A stretch of DNA of 64,000 nucleotides from Prionace glauca (lineage: Eukaryota > Chordata > Chondrichthyes > Carcharhiniformes > Carcharhinidae). Both the position numbers and the translations under genes were made by a program. How positions within the stretch are numbered: position 1 is the first letter of the stretch; every line of letters starts with the position of its first letter. This document shows, piece after piece, positions 47,693 to 58,924 of the stretch. The stretch is from positions 39,707,959 through 39,771,958 of the forward strand of contig CM075733.1 of the NCBI GenBank assembly GCA_037974335.1. The letters are read 5' to 3'. A model generated the notes under the pieces. The model was not told the DNA's origin. It worked only from the letters and a program-made list of their open reading frames with translations, and did not search any database.

Positions 47693-48480
47693 CATTACAG
47701 CATGGAAACAGGTCCTTCAGCCCAACTTGTCCCTGCCGCTCTTTTTTTTAAAACCCCAAAGCCAGTCCCAATTGCCGCATTTAGCCCATATCCCTCTATA
47801 CCATTCTTACTCATGTAACTGTCTAAATGCTTTTTAAAAGACAAAATTGTACCCGTCTCTACTACTACCTCTGGCAGCTTGTTTTGGACACTCATCACCC
47901 TCTGTGTGAAAAAACTGCCCCTCTGGACACTTTCGATCTCTCCCCTCTCAACTTAAACCTATGCCCTCTAGCTTTAGACTCCCCTACCTTTGGGAAAAGA
48001 TATTGACTATCAAGCTGATCTATGTCCCTCATTATTTTAAAGACCTCTGTAAGATCACTCCTCAGCCTTCTACGCTCCAGAGAAAAAAGTCCAGTCTATT
48101 CAGCCTCTCCTTCCAACTCAACCATCAAGTCCTGGTAGCATCCTAGTAAATCTTTTCTGCACTCTTTCTAGTTTAATAATATCCTTTCTATAATAGGGTG
48201 ACCAGAACTGTACATAGTATTGTACAGTTATGCTTTTTGTGACCATCTTATCGGCTTACTGTGCCATCTTTAATGATTTGTTCATTTGGTTACTAAGATC
48301 TCTCTGCTCATTTGCATTTTTCAAAACCATGCCATTTATAGAGCATTTGTTTCTATATTAGTCCCCCTAACAACATCCTCCCTCCAACCTGCATCAGTTC
48401 ACTTTACCAAGTGAAATTGATCTGCCTTGTTTCTGTCTATTTTACCAACCTGTCTATGTCATCCCAAATCTACTGACAAA
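47693..48480 (-). mobile_element. CR1-clade LINE 3' end (group A)
   Basis: Begins (plus reading) CATTACAGCATGGAAACAGG and continues through TTGACTCAAC-type C-terminus DNA to CCTGTCTATGTCATCCCAAA. Confidence 0.8.
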
Positions 48481-49794
48481 TTTCATCTAAACAGGAGGAG
48501 GCCATCTTACAATATGGAGATCAGCTCCTGCGGTGTTTTGTTGAACTCTGTTTACAATTTTCAGAAAAGGGTAGGTAACATGTGTTCTGTGCTCATCAGG
48601 CTATTTGTACCAGCCAAGGAATGGTCTTAATTATCCTTAAAGGGATTGCTGAAGGCCATTCCTAAAAGACCTAGGAAATTTTTGTTCAAAAAATTATAAC
48701 ATCCGCTGGGTAGAAATTATAAATAAACTCCTAAGATATTTTGACAGCACTCCTGTTTTCAATTCTGAGCTAACCTGCTGGCTTTTTAATCTGATCATTC
48801 TCTTCTACTTTCTCAGTTTCCTTTACGGATGCCTCAACTGTCCAGATACTCTTGCTTCATCGACATCCTTTATCTTTGGTCCACTGTCTGCCTACCATGG
48901 TGTCACCAACCATCTGTTTTTTAATGCAAATTATTGGCCTTCATTTATAATATTGCTGGAAGTAGGATCAGGAATACAGATTAATTTGGATTACAATAAT
49001 AACTCCAGGATAAAGTCTGACAATTTCATTTTCCAAACTCAATGGACGAGATTTTCTGGCCATGCTTGCCCCAAAATCAGAAAATCCCACCTGAGGTCAA
49101 CATATCTTTCCATGGTATCCGCTCCCCCCGCCCAACACCCCCATCTGCTATGATTTCCATAGCGGGCAGGACGGGAAAATTCCCTACAATGTGGTAAAAA
49201 TTCTGGCTGAAGCCTCCTGACCTCCCACTGCAGCTTCAGTAGATGCCAGAGAAAAATGGCATAATCCCTGATCCTACTGCAAGATGATAAGACAATGAAA
49301 AGTAGGAGCAGGAATTGCCCATAAGGCCCATTGCAGTTGCTCTACCATTTAATAAGATCATGACTGATCTGACTGTGGCCTCAACTCCATTTTCCAGCCC
49401 GACTCCCTCGGTCAAAGTTCTAACTCAGCCTTCAATACATTCAATAACTCAACCTCCACTATCCTCTGTGGAAGGGAATTCAAAATACTCACAACACTCA
49501 TGATTCCTTGGCCAGAATTTTACCAGCCCGCCCACCACAGGAATCAAGCGGGCCAGGGCTGGAGTATGGGAAGGTCCACTTACTTCAGGCAGGGTTTTGT
49601 GGTTTTGGGACAAGCAAGTAACATCCTGCCCCTCATGGGAGGGGCAGGATGGGAGGCCTTCTATTTTTAGACCATGCCCCCCACACCCTCACCCCCCGCC
49701 CCACCCTCACTAGTTCTAGAGCCCCCTATGAGGGAAAACATCCCCACAGCATCCACCCTGATAAACCCTTTCAGGATCTTACATGCATTTTACA

Positions 49795-50225
49795 TGGACA
49801 GCACGGTGGCACAGTGATTAGCACTGCTCTCTCCTAGTACTGGGGACCCGGACTCAATTCCAGCCTTGGGTGACTGTATGAAGTTTGCACATTCTCCTCA
49901 TATCTGCACGGGTTTCCTCTGGGTTTTGTGGTTTCCTCCCACAGTCCAAAGATGTGCAGGTTAGGTTGATTGGTCATGTTAAATCACCCTTTAGCACGAT
50001 AAATACATGAGGTTACGGGGAAAGGACTGGGGAGAAAGCGGGAAAGTAGAACTGATCCACTTCAGATCAGCCATGATCTTATTGAATGGTGGGGCAGGCT
50101 CGAAGGGCTAGATGGCCTACTCCTGCTCCTATTTCTTATGTTCTTATGTTTTTAAAGGACTAGATGGGATTGTTGTTGATGCAGGCTCGATGGGCTGGAT
50201 GGCCCTACTTCTGTCGGGATTCTAT
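49795..50225 (+). mobile_element. HE1 SINE interrupted by a LINE 3' end
   Basis: Head GACAGCACGGTGGCACAGTG at the left, tail CTGTCGGGATTCTATG at the right. The tail half is split at AAAGGACT. Confidence 0.85.
50029..50153 (+). mobile_element. Very short CR1 (group B) 3' end inside the HE1 SINE
   Basis: Only the last about 125 bases, ending TTATGTTCTTATG. AAAGGACT at 50021-50028 and 50154-50161 is a clean 8-bp target-site duplication. Confidence 0.93.
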
Positions 50226-50490
50226 GTTTCAATAAGATTACCTGTCACTCTTCCAAACTTCAATTAACATTGGTCCAACCTGGAGATCAGGAGAATCTGG
50301 TATATTTTCATTTTTGTTTTGCTTGGCAATCTATGTTAGAAGCTATGGCTGTTATTCCACAGCAAACTTTCTTAATAACTAAATGAAATGAAAACTTTCT
50401 TTTCCGCTAGAGTCACTGGAAACCTATGTAAAAATTAAAATAATGAAACACCGAGTGATTCTGAATGCAGATGCAGAACAGATGACATAC

Positions 50491-50826
50491 CCCAAACAGA
50501 TAGGTGTATTGATACTTCACCAAATCCATTGTCATTATACACTTTGCACTTGTAGGTTCCTTCATCCCAGACATTAACATTCTTCAATGTAAGAGATGCA
50601 TCTCCTTTGCTGACTCCATGAAGTTCAGTTCTCTTGGTGTAGTTTTTGTGCTGTTTGCTGAAGTCATTCTTATTTCTTCTGTACCCGTGCACAGTTTGAT
50701 CCACACCTTCCTTCTCCCAGATCACTGTAGGATTACTGTCACCAGTGCTGTCAAATGTACACTTGAGAGTGGCATGTTTGCCAATCTCTACATCAATGTG
50801 CTTATCAGAAGCAACAATGAATGTTT
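50491..50826 (-). CDS. Gene 2, V-set immunoglobulin domain exon
   Basis: This 336-base exon has acceptor cttgtgcag, donor TGGG|gtatgt and phase 1 at both ends. After joining it starts ETFIVASDKHIDVEIGKHATLKC (first 20: ETFIVASDKHIDVEIGKHAT). Cysteines lie in ATLKCTF and DEGTYKC, the tryptophan in TVIWEKEG, and the DxGxYxC signature of V domains is intact. There is no J-like G-x-G strand, unlike gene 1; the domain ends EVSIHLSVW, as in butyrophilin and B7 proteins. The likely role is a cell-surface ligand or receptor that tunes lymphocyte activation. Confidence 0.88.
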
Positions 50827-51304
50827 CTGCACAAGGGATGAAAGTACCACAGTTAGAAACAAATATTTTAATAATTATTCACATAAATATATATTAGCCT
50901 CTTGTTCAGATCAGATCTGTTTAATTTTATCATTTATAAAAAAGTGTTGAAAAGGTGCATTGTTTCGCTGATAAATGGGTTAGATTGTGATCACAAATTC
51001 TTCAGAGTTGGTTTCCGCTTTCTGACAAATATATAACATCAGACAAGGTTGAGCTCCAATGAATTTCCTGGTCTATGTAGGCCATTGGTAAGTAACTGAA
51101 CATGTTTTTAACAGCATTTGGAGCTAGCTTTAAGCTAATTCCAATATTGCCATGTCTGTCTGTTATTTTCTAGAGCTGTCATGTACTTGAAGGACTGATT
51201 GGCCTAAATCCCTGATGTCTCTATGACACCAGTGCTTCATTTGAACTTGCATTTAGAGATTTTTATTCAGGCACAGAAGTCCACTTGAAAGACATCTCAC
51301 AGCC

Positions 51305-51420
51305 CAAAGATGAAGGGTCATCTAGACTTGAAATACTGGCTCTACTCTCTCTCCATCGATGCTGTCAGACCTGCTGAGATTTTCCAGCAATTTTCTGTTT
51401 TTGTCACAGCACATGCCTGT
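51305..51420 (-). repeat. Elasmobranch interspersed repeat unit
   Basis: GATGAAGGGTCATCTAGACT and GACCTGCTGAGATTTTCCAG, as in the units at 20705-21205. Confidence 0.5.
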
Positions 51421-51852
51421 CTTCCCATTCCTGACAGGTTTCACTTGGTGGGAAAATCACTACCACTCTACCTTTCAGGCTTCCAATAAAACAACAGCAG
51501 CTTTGGGCCCTGGCAACAATCAGGTCCAGCCTTTGGCACTCACCATTTACAACCACAGTGGTGAGAACGTGAGAACAAAGTGGATAAGTCCCATTGACAA
51601 TTAAATGACAACCTAGAAATTTGTCTGAATTCTAGAGTACTCCATGAACACAATCATGTGATAATGAGGGCCTCAGCCTGAACCAAGGCTTAAATCCATG
51701 GCAGATGGTTAGCAACTATTTAAGATTTCTCCTATCAGGTGCCATATTAATAGTCAAATTATTCAAATCCATGGATTTCTCTGAATTTAGACTTTTTTTT
51801 GATTATTAACAGAGATAAATTTCAGTCAGACTGAAATCTGCTGCACTATTTT

Positions 51853-52530
51853 GCAGCATGGTGGAATGTAGCTAACACTGCTGCTTCACAGCGCCAGGGA
51901 CCCAGGTTCAATTCCAGTCACTACCTGTATGGAGTTTGTATGTTCTCCCTGTGTCTGCATGGGTTTCCTCCGGGTTCTCCAGTTTCCTCCCATAGTCCAA
52001 AGATAGAAACCATCGAACCATAGAAAATTACAGCTCAGAAACAGGCCCTTTGGCCCTTCTTGTCTGTGCCAAACCATTTTTTGCCTAGTCCCACTGACCT
52101 GCACTTGAACCATATCCCTCCACACCCCTCTCATCCATGAACCTGTCCAAGTTTTTCTTAAATGTTAAAAGTGACCCCACATTTACCACTTTATCCAGCA
52201 GCTCATTCCACACTCCCACCACTCTCTGCATGAGGAAGCCCCCCTAATATTCCCTTTAAACTTTTCTCCTTTTACCCTTAACCCATACCCTCTGTTTTTT
52301 TTCTCCCCTAGCCTCAGTGGAAAAAGCCTGTGCTTTTAGGTGCAATTTAGGTGAATTGGCCATGCTAAATTGCCTTTAGTGTCTCAAGATGTGTAGGTTC
52401 GGGGGGATTAGTAGGCTAAATACATGGAGTTATAAGGGTAGGGCCTGGTGGAATGCTCTAACAGAGTGTTGATGTAGACTTGATGGGCTGAATGGCCCCC
52501 TTCTGCACTGTAGGGATTCTATGATTCTAT
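51853..52530 (+). mobile_element. HE1 SINE interrupted by a CR1 3' fragment
   Basis: Head half ends at TCCCATAGTCCAAAGAT (about 52005), tail half resumes about 52331 and ends TGTAGGGATTCTATGATTCT. Confidence 0.82.
52006..52330 (-). mobile_element. CR1-clade LINE 3' fragment nested in HE1
   Basis: CR1-like text ACAGCTCAGAAACAGGCCCT through CCACTCTCTGCATGAGGAAG, plus reading. Confidence 0.72.
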
Positions 52531-52639
52531 TCCATCCTGTTTCAAAGGCTTTTCTTATTTATTAGTTATCCTAACCAAAGTACTGTTAGTGAGAGTGACA
52601 TGAATTCTGCCTGTTCCAGTTATGAACGTTTAGAGTCCT

Positions 52640-53130
52640 TTAAAACTTCTTGTAGTAGACCAATCCCAGATTTGTCAGTCTAATCATATAACCCAAGGGA
52701 CTCATTCCTTGAGCCATTCGCATAAATCTTTTCTGCATCCTGTCCGTGGCCTTCCAATCCTTCCTAAATTATGGATCCCAGACTAGGAGACTATACTCTA
52801 ATTGAGGCTGAAATAGTGCTTTATAAAGGTTCCCCATAACTTGCTGTTTTTGAATTGTATGTGCAGAATTTTACTGGCACGTCCGCCCAAGGTTCGTACG
52901 ATCCTGCCTGAGGACAACGGAGAGTGCAGTTCTCCGAGCCTCCAATCAGAGCGGGCTTCCCGATAAAATTCTGGCCTATGACTTTACTTTTAAAATCCAG
53001 AACCCAATATGCCTGTTTATGCTCAATAATCTGTGCACATTTATCCCCAAGTCCTCCGCTCCCTTATCCCCTGTAAAAAGGTATCCTTTAGTTTATGTTG
53101 TCTTTCCACATTCTTCATCCATTGAGGGGA
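52640..53130 (-). mobile_element. Old CR1-clade LINE fragment
   Basis: Degenerate CR1 text (ATAAATCTTTTCTGCATCCT; CAATATGCCTGTTTATGCTC), interrupted about 52862-52980 by a GC-rich repeat. Confidence 0.5.
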
Positions 53131-53879
53131 CAATTCTCCCATCCCGACAAGCTAATTCTTTGGCACGATGGGCGGGGAGAACCGCGTGTGGGCTAATTCG
53201 TGGGATTCGCACATGCATTCCGGATGTGTGTGCATCTCTGGGCGCCGGATAGCTGGCACGGTCAGGGCGACACTGGAAACCGACGGGAACTGCAGGTATT
53301 TAATCTATTTTTAATCCTATTTTGATGTCATTGTGGGCCCGGCACTGAAGTCTTTGGGCCCTCTAGTATCTCCCACCGTCAGTGCAATTTTACTCTGGCA
53401 GGGTTCAGACTAGCTCCCCATTTTCGGGGAACTAGTGGAATGACCCCATGGAGTGAAGTAGGGGGGGCAATCGGGGCCCCATGGGCATGGGCACCCTGGC
53501 AGTGCCAGCCTATGCCCCTTGGCACTGCTCATGCCTGGGGGCACCTTGTCACTGCCCACCGGGCATCTGGCAGTGGCAATGGGGTGCTACCTAGGGGGCG
53601 GGCTCTAGTGAACGCAGCTTTGGGGCGATCCATGGGATGAGGGTCCTGCTGCCACTCTGCATGGGGATCTGTCGGGACTGGAGGGAGGCCAGCGATCAGG
53701 ACAGGCTGCTGGGGGGGGGGGGTGGGGGCAACTGACTCCCATGGAGGGGGTAATCGCCGCAGCTGGGGTGGGGGAGCTGGAGATGGGGGCGGGTGTTGTT
53801 CCTGGACAGGAGAGGGGTCGAGGCTGGCCCGGGAATGGTCGCGGGGGCCGCGATCAGATCATGAGGGAGGCTGGAGGGG

Positions 53880-54650
53880 CAGCATGGCGAGGGTGCCGTG
53901 CTGGCCAGCGATCGAACTAGCCAGCAAACCTCAGGCTGACAGTTCAGGGCCATTATGCTTGTGCAGAGGCCTTGGGGTGAACAGGCTCCATTCCCTGAGC
54001 TTTTAGTGATGTTCACAACTGTGGCCTCTGCATTACACAGAGTGTGGGAAATTCTGGTGTGAACTCCCACTGAAAAAGCAATTGATGTTTTGGCCCTGGA
54101 GGGAGTGCAGAGGAGGTTTACTCGGCTGATACCGGAGTTGAGGGGATTGAGCTATGAGGAGAGGCTGAATAAACTAGGCTTGTACTCGTTAGAGTTTAGA
54201 AGAATGAGGGGAGATCTCATTGAGACGTATAAGATGATGAATGGGATGGATAGGATAGAGGTGGAGAGACTGTTCCCGCTCAAAAAAGACAGTAGGACTA
54301 GGGGGCACAGCCTCAAGATAAAGGGGGGGCGGTTTAGAACAGAGTTGAGGAGGAACTTCTTCACTCAAAGGGTGGTGAATCTCTGGAATTCTCTGCCCGT
54401 TGAAGTGGTGGAGGCTGCCTCGCTAAATATTTTTAAGAAACGGGTTGATGGGTTTTTGATAAGAGAAGAGATTAAGGGTTATGGGGAGAGGGCGGGAAGG
54501 TGGAGCTGAGTCACGACAGATCAGCCATGATCTTATTGAATGGCGGGGCAGGCTCGAAGGGCCAGATGGCCTACTCCTGCTCCTATTTCTTATGTTCTTA
54601 TGTTCTTATGTAAATTACACCAGTTTTCCCGCAAATTCAACGCTTAGAGG
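53880..54650 (+). repeat. Interspersed repeat, second copy, split by a LINE
   Basis: Left part to about 54084 and right part from about 54612 (ACACCAGTTTTCCCGCAAAT) match 28672-28980. CR1 DNA lies between. Confidence 0.6.
54085..54609 (+). mobile_element. CR1-clade LINE 3' end (group B)
   Basis: Open frame MALEGVQRRFTRLIPELRGL through the C-terminus, then the TTATGTTC tail; nearly the mirror of 25699-26243. Confidence 0.92.
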
Positions 54651-54689
54651 CTTTTTGGGAGAACCTAAATTCCTAAATTCCCCTGCCAT

Positions 54690-54835
54690 TCAATCAATGA
54701 TTTCCCTATTCTCCTCACAGTTCACCATAATTCTAAGTTTTGTGTCATCTGCAAAATTTTAAATTGTGCCCTGGACACCAAACGTCCTGAGCGTGACTCC
54801 TAGGGAATGCCGTGATTTACCAAAAACAGCAATTC
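54690..54835 (-). mobile_element. Old LINE fragment
   Basis: TTTGTGTCATCTGCAAAATT is the reverse of a CR1 FADDTK-region sequence. Confidence 0.5.
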
Positions 54836-55069
54836 AACAGTATTCTCTGACTCAAATCTTCAGATCAGTGTCAGAACTGCTGCACAGAATTTGATCACTC
54901 AGACAACCGCACTTAACTGGTTATCTTTAGAAGGCTATGACTAATGATGCAGAATCCTAAAGAACTCATTCAGCACAGAAGACATGCACTGCTTTTATGG
55001 CACTACTTGCCATATGGTAAATTTCAAGGGCCAGCGTTTGAACCTTAGTGAATGGGTGAACAGATGAAT

Positions 55070-55200
55070 GAGTGAATAAGTAGGTGGGTAGGATGACTAT
55101 GTGGATAGATGAGTGAGGTGAGTCGGGGAAGTGGGTGAGGTGAGTGAGGTGGATAAAAGGGAAGGCTGATAAATGGGTGAGCTGGGTGAAGAGGCAAGGT
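55070..55200 (+). repeat. Low-complexity GTGAG/GGTGA-rich tract
   Basis: Imperfect repeats of GAGTGAGGTGAGT and similar words; long minus-strand frames here are products of this composition. Confidence 0.6.
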
Positions 55201-55721
55201 GGATGAGGCAATGGCGAGTAGTTGTCTTGTGGGGGGTAATTGGGTGGTCATGAGTAGTCAGGTTAGGGAGTGGTTGTGTTGGGTTGGGGTTAGTCATGTG
55301 GTAGGGTTGAGGGATAATCAGGTCAAAGGGTCAGATAGCATAGTCATGAGGGTGTTGCAGATAGGGGAGGGATGTGGTCAGTTGTGCCGACGGGTGTTAG
55401 ACTAGGTTTTAACCTATCTAACACTTCCTGCATAACTAGGTAAGTATCATGGAACTGTCCCAAGTCTCTGACTCTAGCTCAGAGTCTAAGATATTTGCAG
55501 AGGGGAAATTTAAACTTCCTGGGCAATTCCCACATAGGACCTTGTGCTGGAATTTCTGCAGAGTCCTGCCGCACATCTTTAACTGTACTTCCAGTGTCCA
55601 ACAATCCCAATCAAGTTACGTAAATATAATTTGCCAGATATATCTAATATCTGTCACATTCGTATGTGCGTATTTATTTAGGTTTATTCGTGTATTTTCA
55701 AAAGAGGGGGAAAAAACTCAC

Positions 55722-55770
55722 CGATTTGGCCGAACAGCAAGCAAAGGAGGAGAAAGCACAGTGATGGCAT
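55722..55770 (-). CDS. Gene 2, signal-peptide exon of a butyrophilin/B7-like receptor
   Basis: The minus strand gives ATG and MPSLCFLLLCLLFGQI, a typical hydrophobic leader, ending one base into a codon at donor ATCG|gtgagt. The next exon completes the codon to glutamate, giving GQI-ETFIVASD. The phase-1 join after the leader matches the other exons of this gene and gene 1. The exon sits just left of a LINE-rich block, so any 5' UTR exon would lie beyond 56 kb. Confidence 0.78.
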
Positions 55771-55929
55771 CCTGAAAAAGAATTGTTGACTGGTTAGAAA
55801 GGAGGAACTAGACAGTAAAAAAAAGGGCTGCTTCCAAGTGGTAAGGTGTGGTAATGATATTCCACAGGGTATAGCTCTGTAACTGCTTCTGTTAATTTGT
55901 GCACATCAACTAATTGGATAAAACTAGAG

Positions 55930-56590
55930 GGAGTGGTGTCTACATTTCCAGAAAATATTAAAATAGGACACATAGAAAATATTTCTGAAGACCAGAGGAT
56001 ACTCCAAATATGGGACTAAAGGCTGATAAGTCTCTTTCACCTGGATCAGTTGCACTCTTGGATATGAAAGGAAGCAGTTACAGAGATAGTGGATGCACTG
56101 GTAATAATCTCCCAAGAAGGCTTAAATTCTGGAAAAGTCCCAGAGGACTGGAAAACTCCAGTGTAACACCAATATTCAAAAAGGGAGACAGAAACAAAAA
56201 ATTATAGGCCAGTTATTATAGCTATTACTGACATGTGGCTAAGGGAGGGACAGGATTGGCAGCTCAATGTTCCAGGGTACAGATGCTATAAGAAAAATAG
56301 AACAGAAAGTAAAAGAAGAAGGGGAGCCGCACTTTTGATTAGGGAGAACATCACAGCAGTTCTGAGAGGGGATATATCTGAGGGTTTGCTCACTGAGTCT
56401 ATATGGGTAGAACTGAGGAATAAGGTGGGGAAAATCACTTTGATAGGGTTGTACTATAGGCCCCCAAATAGTCAGCGGGAAATTGAGGAGCAAATATATA
56501 AGGAGGTTACCAATAGCTCCAAGAAAAATAGGATGGTAATAGAAGGGGATTTTAACATTTCCAACATTGACTCGGACAGCCATAAGACAT
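55930..56590 (+). mobile_element. LINE fragments, reverse transcriptase scrap then endonuclease part
   Basis: SVTPIFKKGDRNK (about 56160) recalls the DWKTANVTPIFKKG motif. From 56233 an endonuclease part follows: GLYYRPPNSQREIEEQ and VIEGDFNISNIDSDSH. The order is opposite to a normal LINE, so at least two insertions or a rearrangement are present. Confidence 0.78.
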
Positions 56591-56835
56591 AAAGGAGCTG
56601 AATTAGGCCACTCAGTCCATCGAATTTGCTCTGCCATTCAATTGGCTGATATTTTTCTTATCCCCATTCTCCTGCCTTTTCCCCATAGCCCCGACCTCCT
56701 TATTAATGAAAAACCTATCTAACTCTATCTTAAAGACACTCAATGACTTGGCCTCCACAGCCTTCTGCAGCAAAGAGTTCCACAAAGTCACCAATCTCTG
56801 ACTGAAGAAATTCCTTCTCATCTCTGTTTTAAAGG
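56585..56835 (-). mobile_element. CR1-clade LINE 3' fragment
   Basis: CATAAGACATAAAGGAGCTG start and minus frame MRRNFFSQRLVTLWNSLLQK. Confidence 0.8.
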
Positions 56836-57832
56836 ATTGTCCACATCCCCACTACCCTTTGTGTGAAAAACTGCCCTCTAACATTAGTCTTATATCTAGC
56901 CCCCCTCACCCTAAGCCCATGACCCCTCGTTCTATCCATTTCTAATAGCGGAAAAAGCTTATCACCATCTACTCTATCTGTCCCCTTCATAATCTTATAA
57001 ACCTCTATTAAATCCCCCCTCAGCCGACGTCTCTCAAGGGAAAACAGCCCAAGTGCGTTCAATCTTTCCTCGTAAGACAGCCCTTCCATACCAGGCAACA
57101 TCCTGGTAAATCTCCTCTGCACTCTCTCCAGGATCTCTACATCCTTCCGGTAGTACGGCGACCAGAACTGGACGCAGTACTCCAGGTGAGACCTAACCAA
57201 CGTTCTATACAACTGCAACATCAGACTCCTACTCTTATATTCTATACCCCTTCCTATGAAGGCTAACATGCCATACACTTTCCTCATCACATTCTGCACC
57301 TGCACCAACACCTTCAGGGACTTGTGTACCTGCACCCCCAGGTCTCTCTGCGTATCTATACTCCGGATAGTTCTACCTTTTATCATATAACTCCCTTCCA
57401 CATTATTCCGGCCAAAGTGCATCACCTCGCATTTCTCCGGATTAAATTCCATTTGCCATCTATCTGCCCAATCTACCAGCCTATCTATGTCCTGTTGCAT
57501 TGCCAGGCACTGCTCCTCAGTACCCGCCAATCCAACCATCTTAGTGTCATCAGCAAATTTGCTGATCACACCACCTACCCCCTCTTCCAAGTCATTAATA
57601 TATACTACAAATAGTAGAGGTCCTAGTACCGAGCCCTGCGGCACCCCACTGGTGACAGACCTCCAATTGGAAAAGGAGCCCTCCACTACTACCCGCTGTC
57701 TTCTCCTCCCAAGCCAGTTCTTCACCCATCTACATACCTGGCCTTGTATCCCATGAGCCTTCACCTTTTCTATCAGCCTACCGTGAGGGACCTTGTCAAA
57801 CGCCTTACTGAAATCCATATAGACAAAAGGAG
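56836..57832 (-). mobile_element. CR1-clade LINE 3' part (group C)
   Basis: A single open minus frame holds [40 protein letters not shown], the catalytic KFADDTKMVG and the C-terminus to FFTQRVVGMW. Both 5' part and true 3' end are missing. Confidence 0.92.
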
Positions 57833-57834
57833 TG

Positions 57835-58190
57835 AGCTCCTTTTTGGGGAACTCTCTGCTGGAAGATGCTCACATGGAGGGCAGAAGACACGTTTCAAAG
57901 ACACACTCAAGGCCTCCCTGAAGTCACTGGACATAGACATGACCACCTGGGAAACGCTGGCACAAAACCGCCCTACCTGGCGCTGCCTAATCCACAAAGG
58001 ATGTCAAGCTCACAAAGAAGGTGTATTGCTGAAGCACGACTTAAGTGCGAGCTGTGCAAGTCCACAGCCACCAGCGCAACAACTACAGGGCCTACATAAG
58101 TCTGTCCAATATGTTCCAGGACATTCTGTGCCCTAATTGGCCTGATCAGTCATCTTCGGACACACCACAACCAGCCTCAAAATGATTAAT
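57835..58190 (+). mobile_element. C-terminal end of another LINE type, with zinc-finger-like end
   Basis: SHGGQKTRFKDTLKASLKSL and TWETLAQNRPTWRCLIHKGC are typical of the C-terminus of a non-LTR reverse transcriptase family. A later frame gives ALIGLISHLRTHH, like the histidine half of a C2H2 finger. Confidence 0.72.
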
Positions 58191-58224
58191 GGTCGAGGTC
58201 CTCACCGATGACAATGGACGAACA

Positions 58225-58395
58225 ACAACATTGTACAGGAGGCATTTTTATTTAGAAAGAAGATGGAGAGCTCTTCGGAATAAAGAAGGCCTTGCACGTG
58301 AATTGCACTGTTCACAACCACAGGCCGTCCCAAAGCGCCCAGCCAATGAAGTACTTCTTGAAATGGGATCAATGTTATAATGCCGGAAACAAAGG
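58225..58395 (+). repeat. Unclassified interspersed repeat (SINE-like)
   Basis: GCCGTCCCAAAGCGCCCAGC and CCAATGAAGTACTTCTTGAA; I recall such text from shark repeats, but family and direction are unsure. Confidence 0.45.
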
Positions 58396-58924
58396 CTTCC
58401 ATTAAATCCAGGTTTGATAAAAGGTTCTTAATCGTACCAAGGGTCGGCAAAAATAGATTACACACGGGATTGAAGCCATTGCGCCCGTGCAGTATACACA
58501 CCAACACAGATCGCCCCTTCAACCCCTCCCCAAACTCCCTCCAACACGCGTCGGTTGGGCCGAATGGCCTGTTTCCCCGCTAGAAGGGGTTCTTCCACCA
58601 CCATGCAGCATTCTACAATACGATATTATAAAATCTCTATAACATATCTGTCACCTGGACAATTAAATACCTTAATATATTTATGAGCATTTTCTATAGC
58701 GATTGCTCTACATCCACAACGTTACAACAATCAAATAGATTGATGGAAAAGCAACACAGATCACATGTCGGTCACATATATATTCAGTTAATTATAAACA
58801 TGCACATCTACAGGTAACACTGAATAAAAACATACATTGCTGTTCGATTTCAATCCGGAACAAACAGACTTCAAACTCTACTCACTGCGGCACCAACTGA
58901 TTCTGAGGAAGGTGATATCCGGAA

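Larger units (their letters stand above)
49283..50270 (-). mobile_element. Old CR1-clade LINE fragment with nested insertions
   Basis: CR1 text runs at 49283-49505, 49705-49790 and from 50226. A GC-rich repeat and an HE1 SINE interrupt it. Confidence 0.65.

Noticed and set aside
53696-54070. 124-codon minus-strand frame
   Set aside because: Serine/proline-rich because of poly-G/C runs; overlaps repeat DNA.
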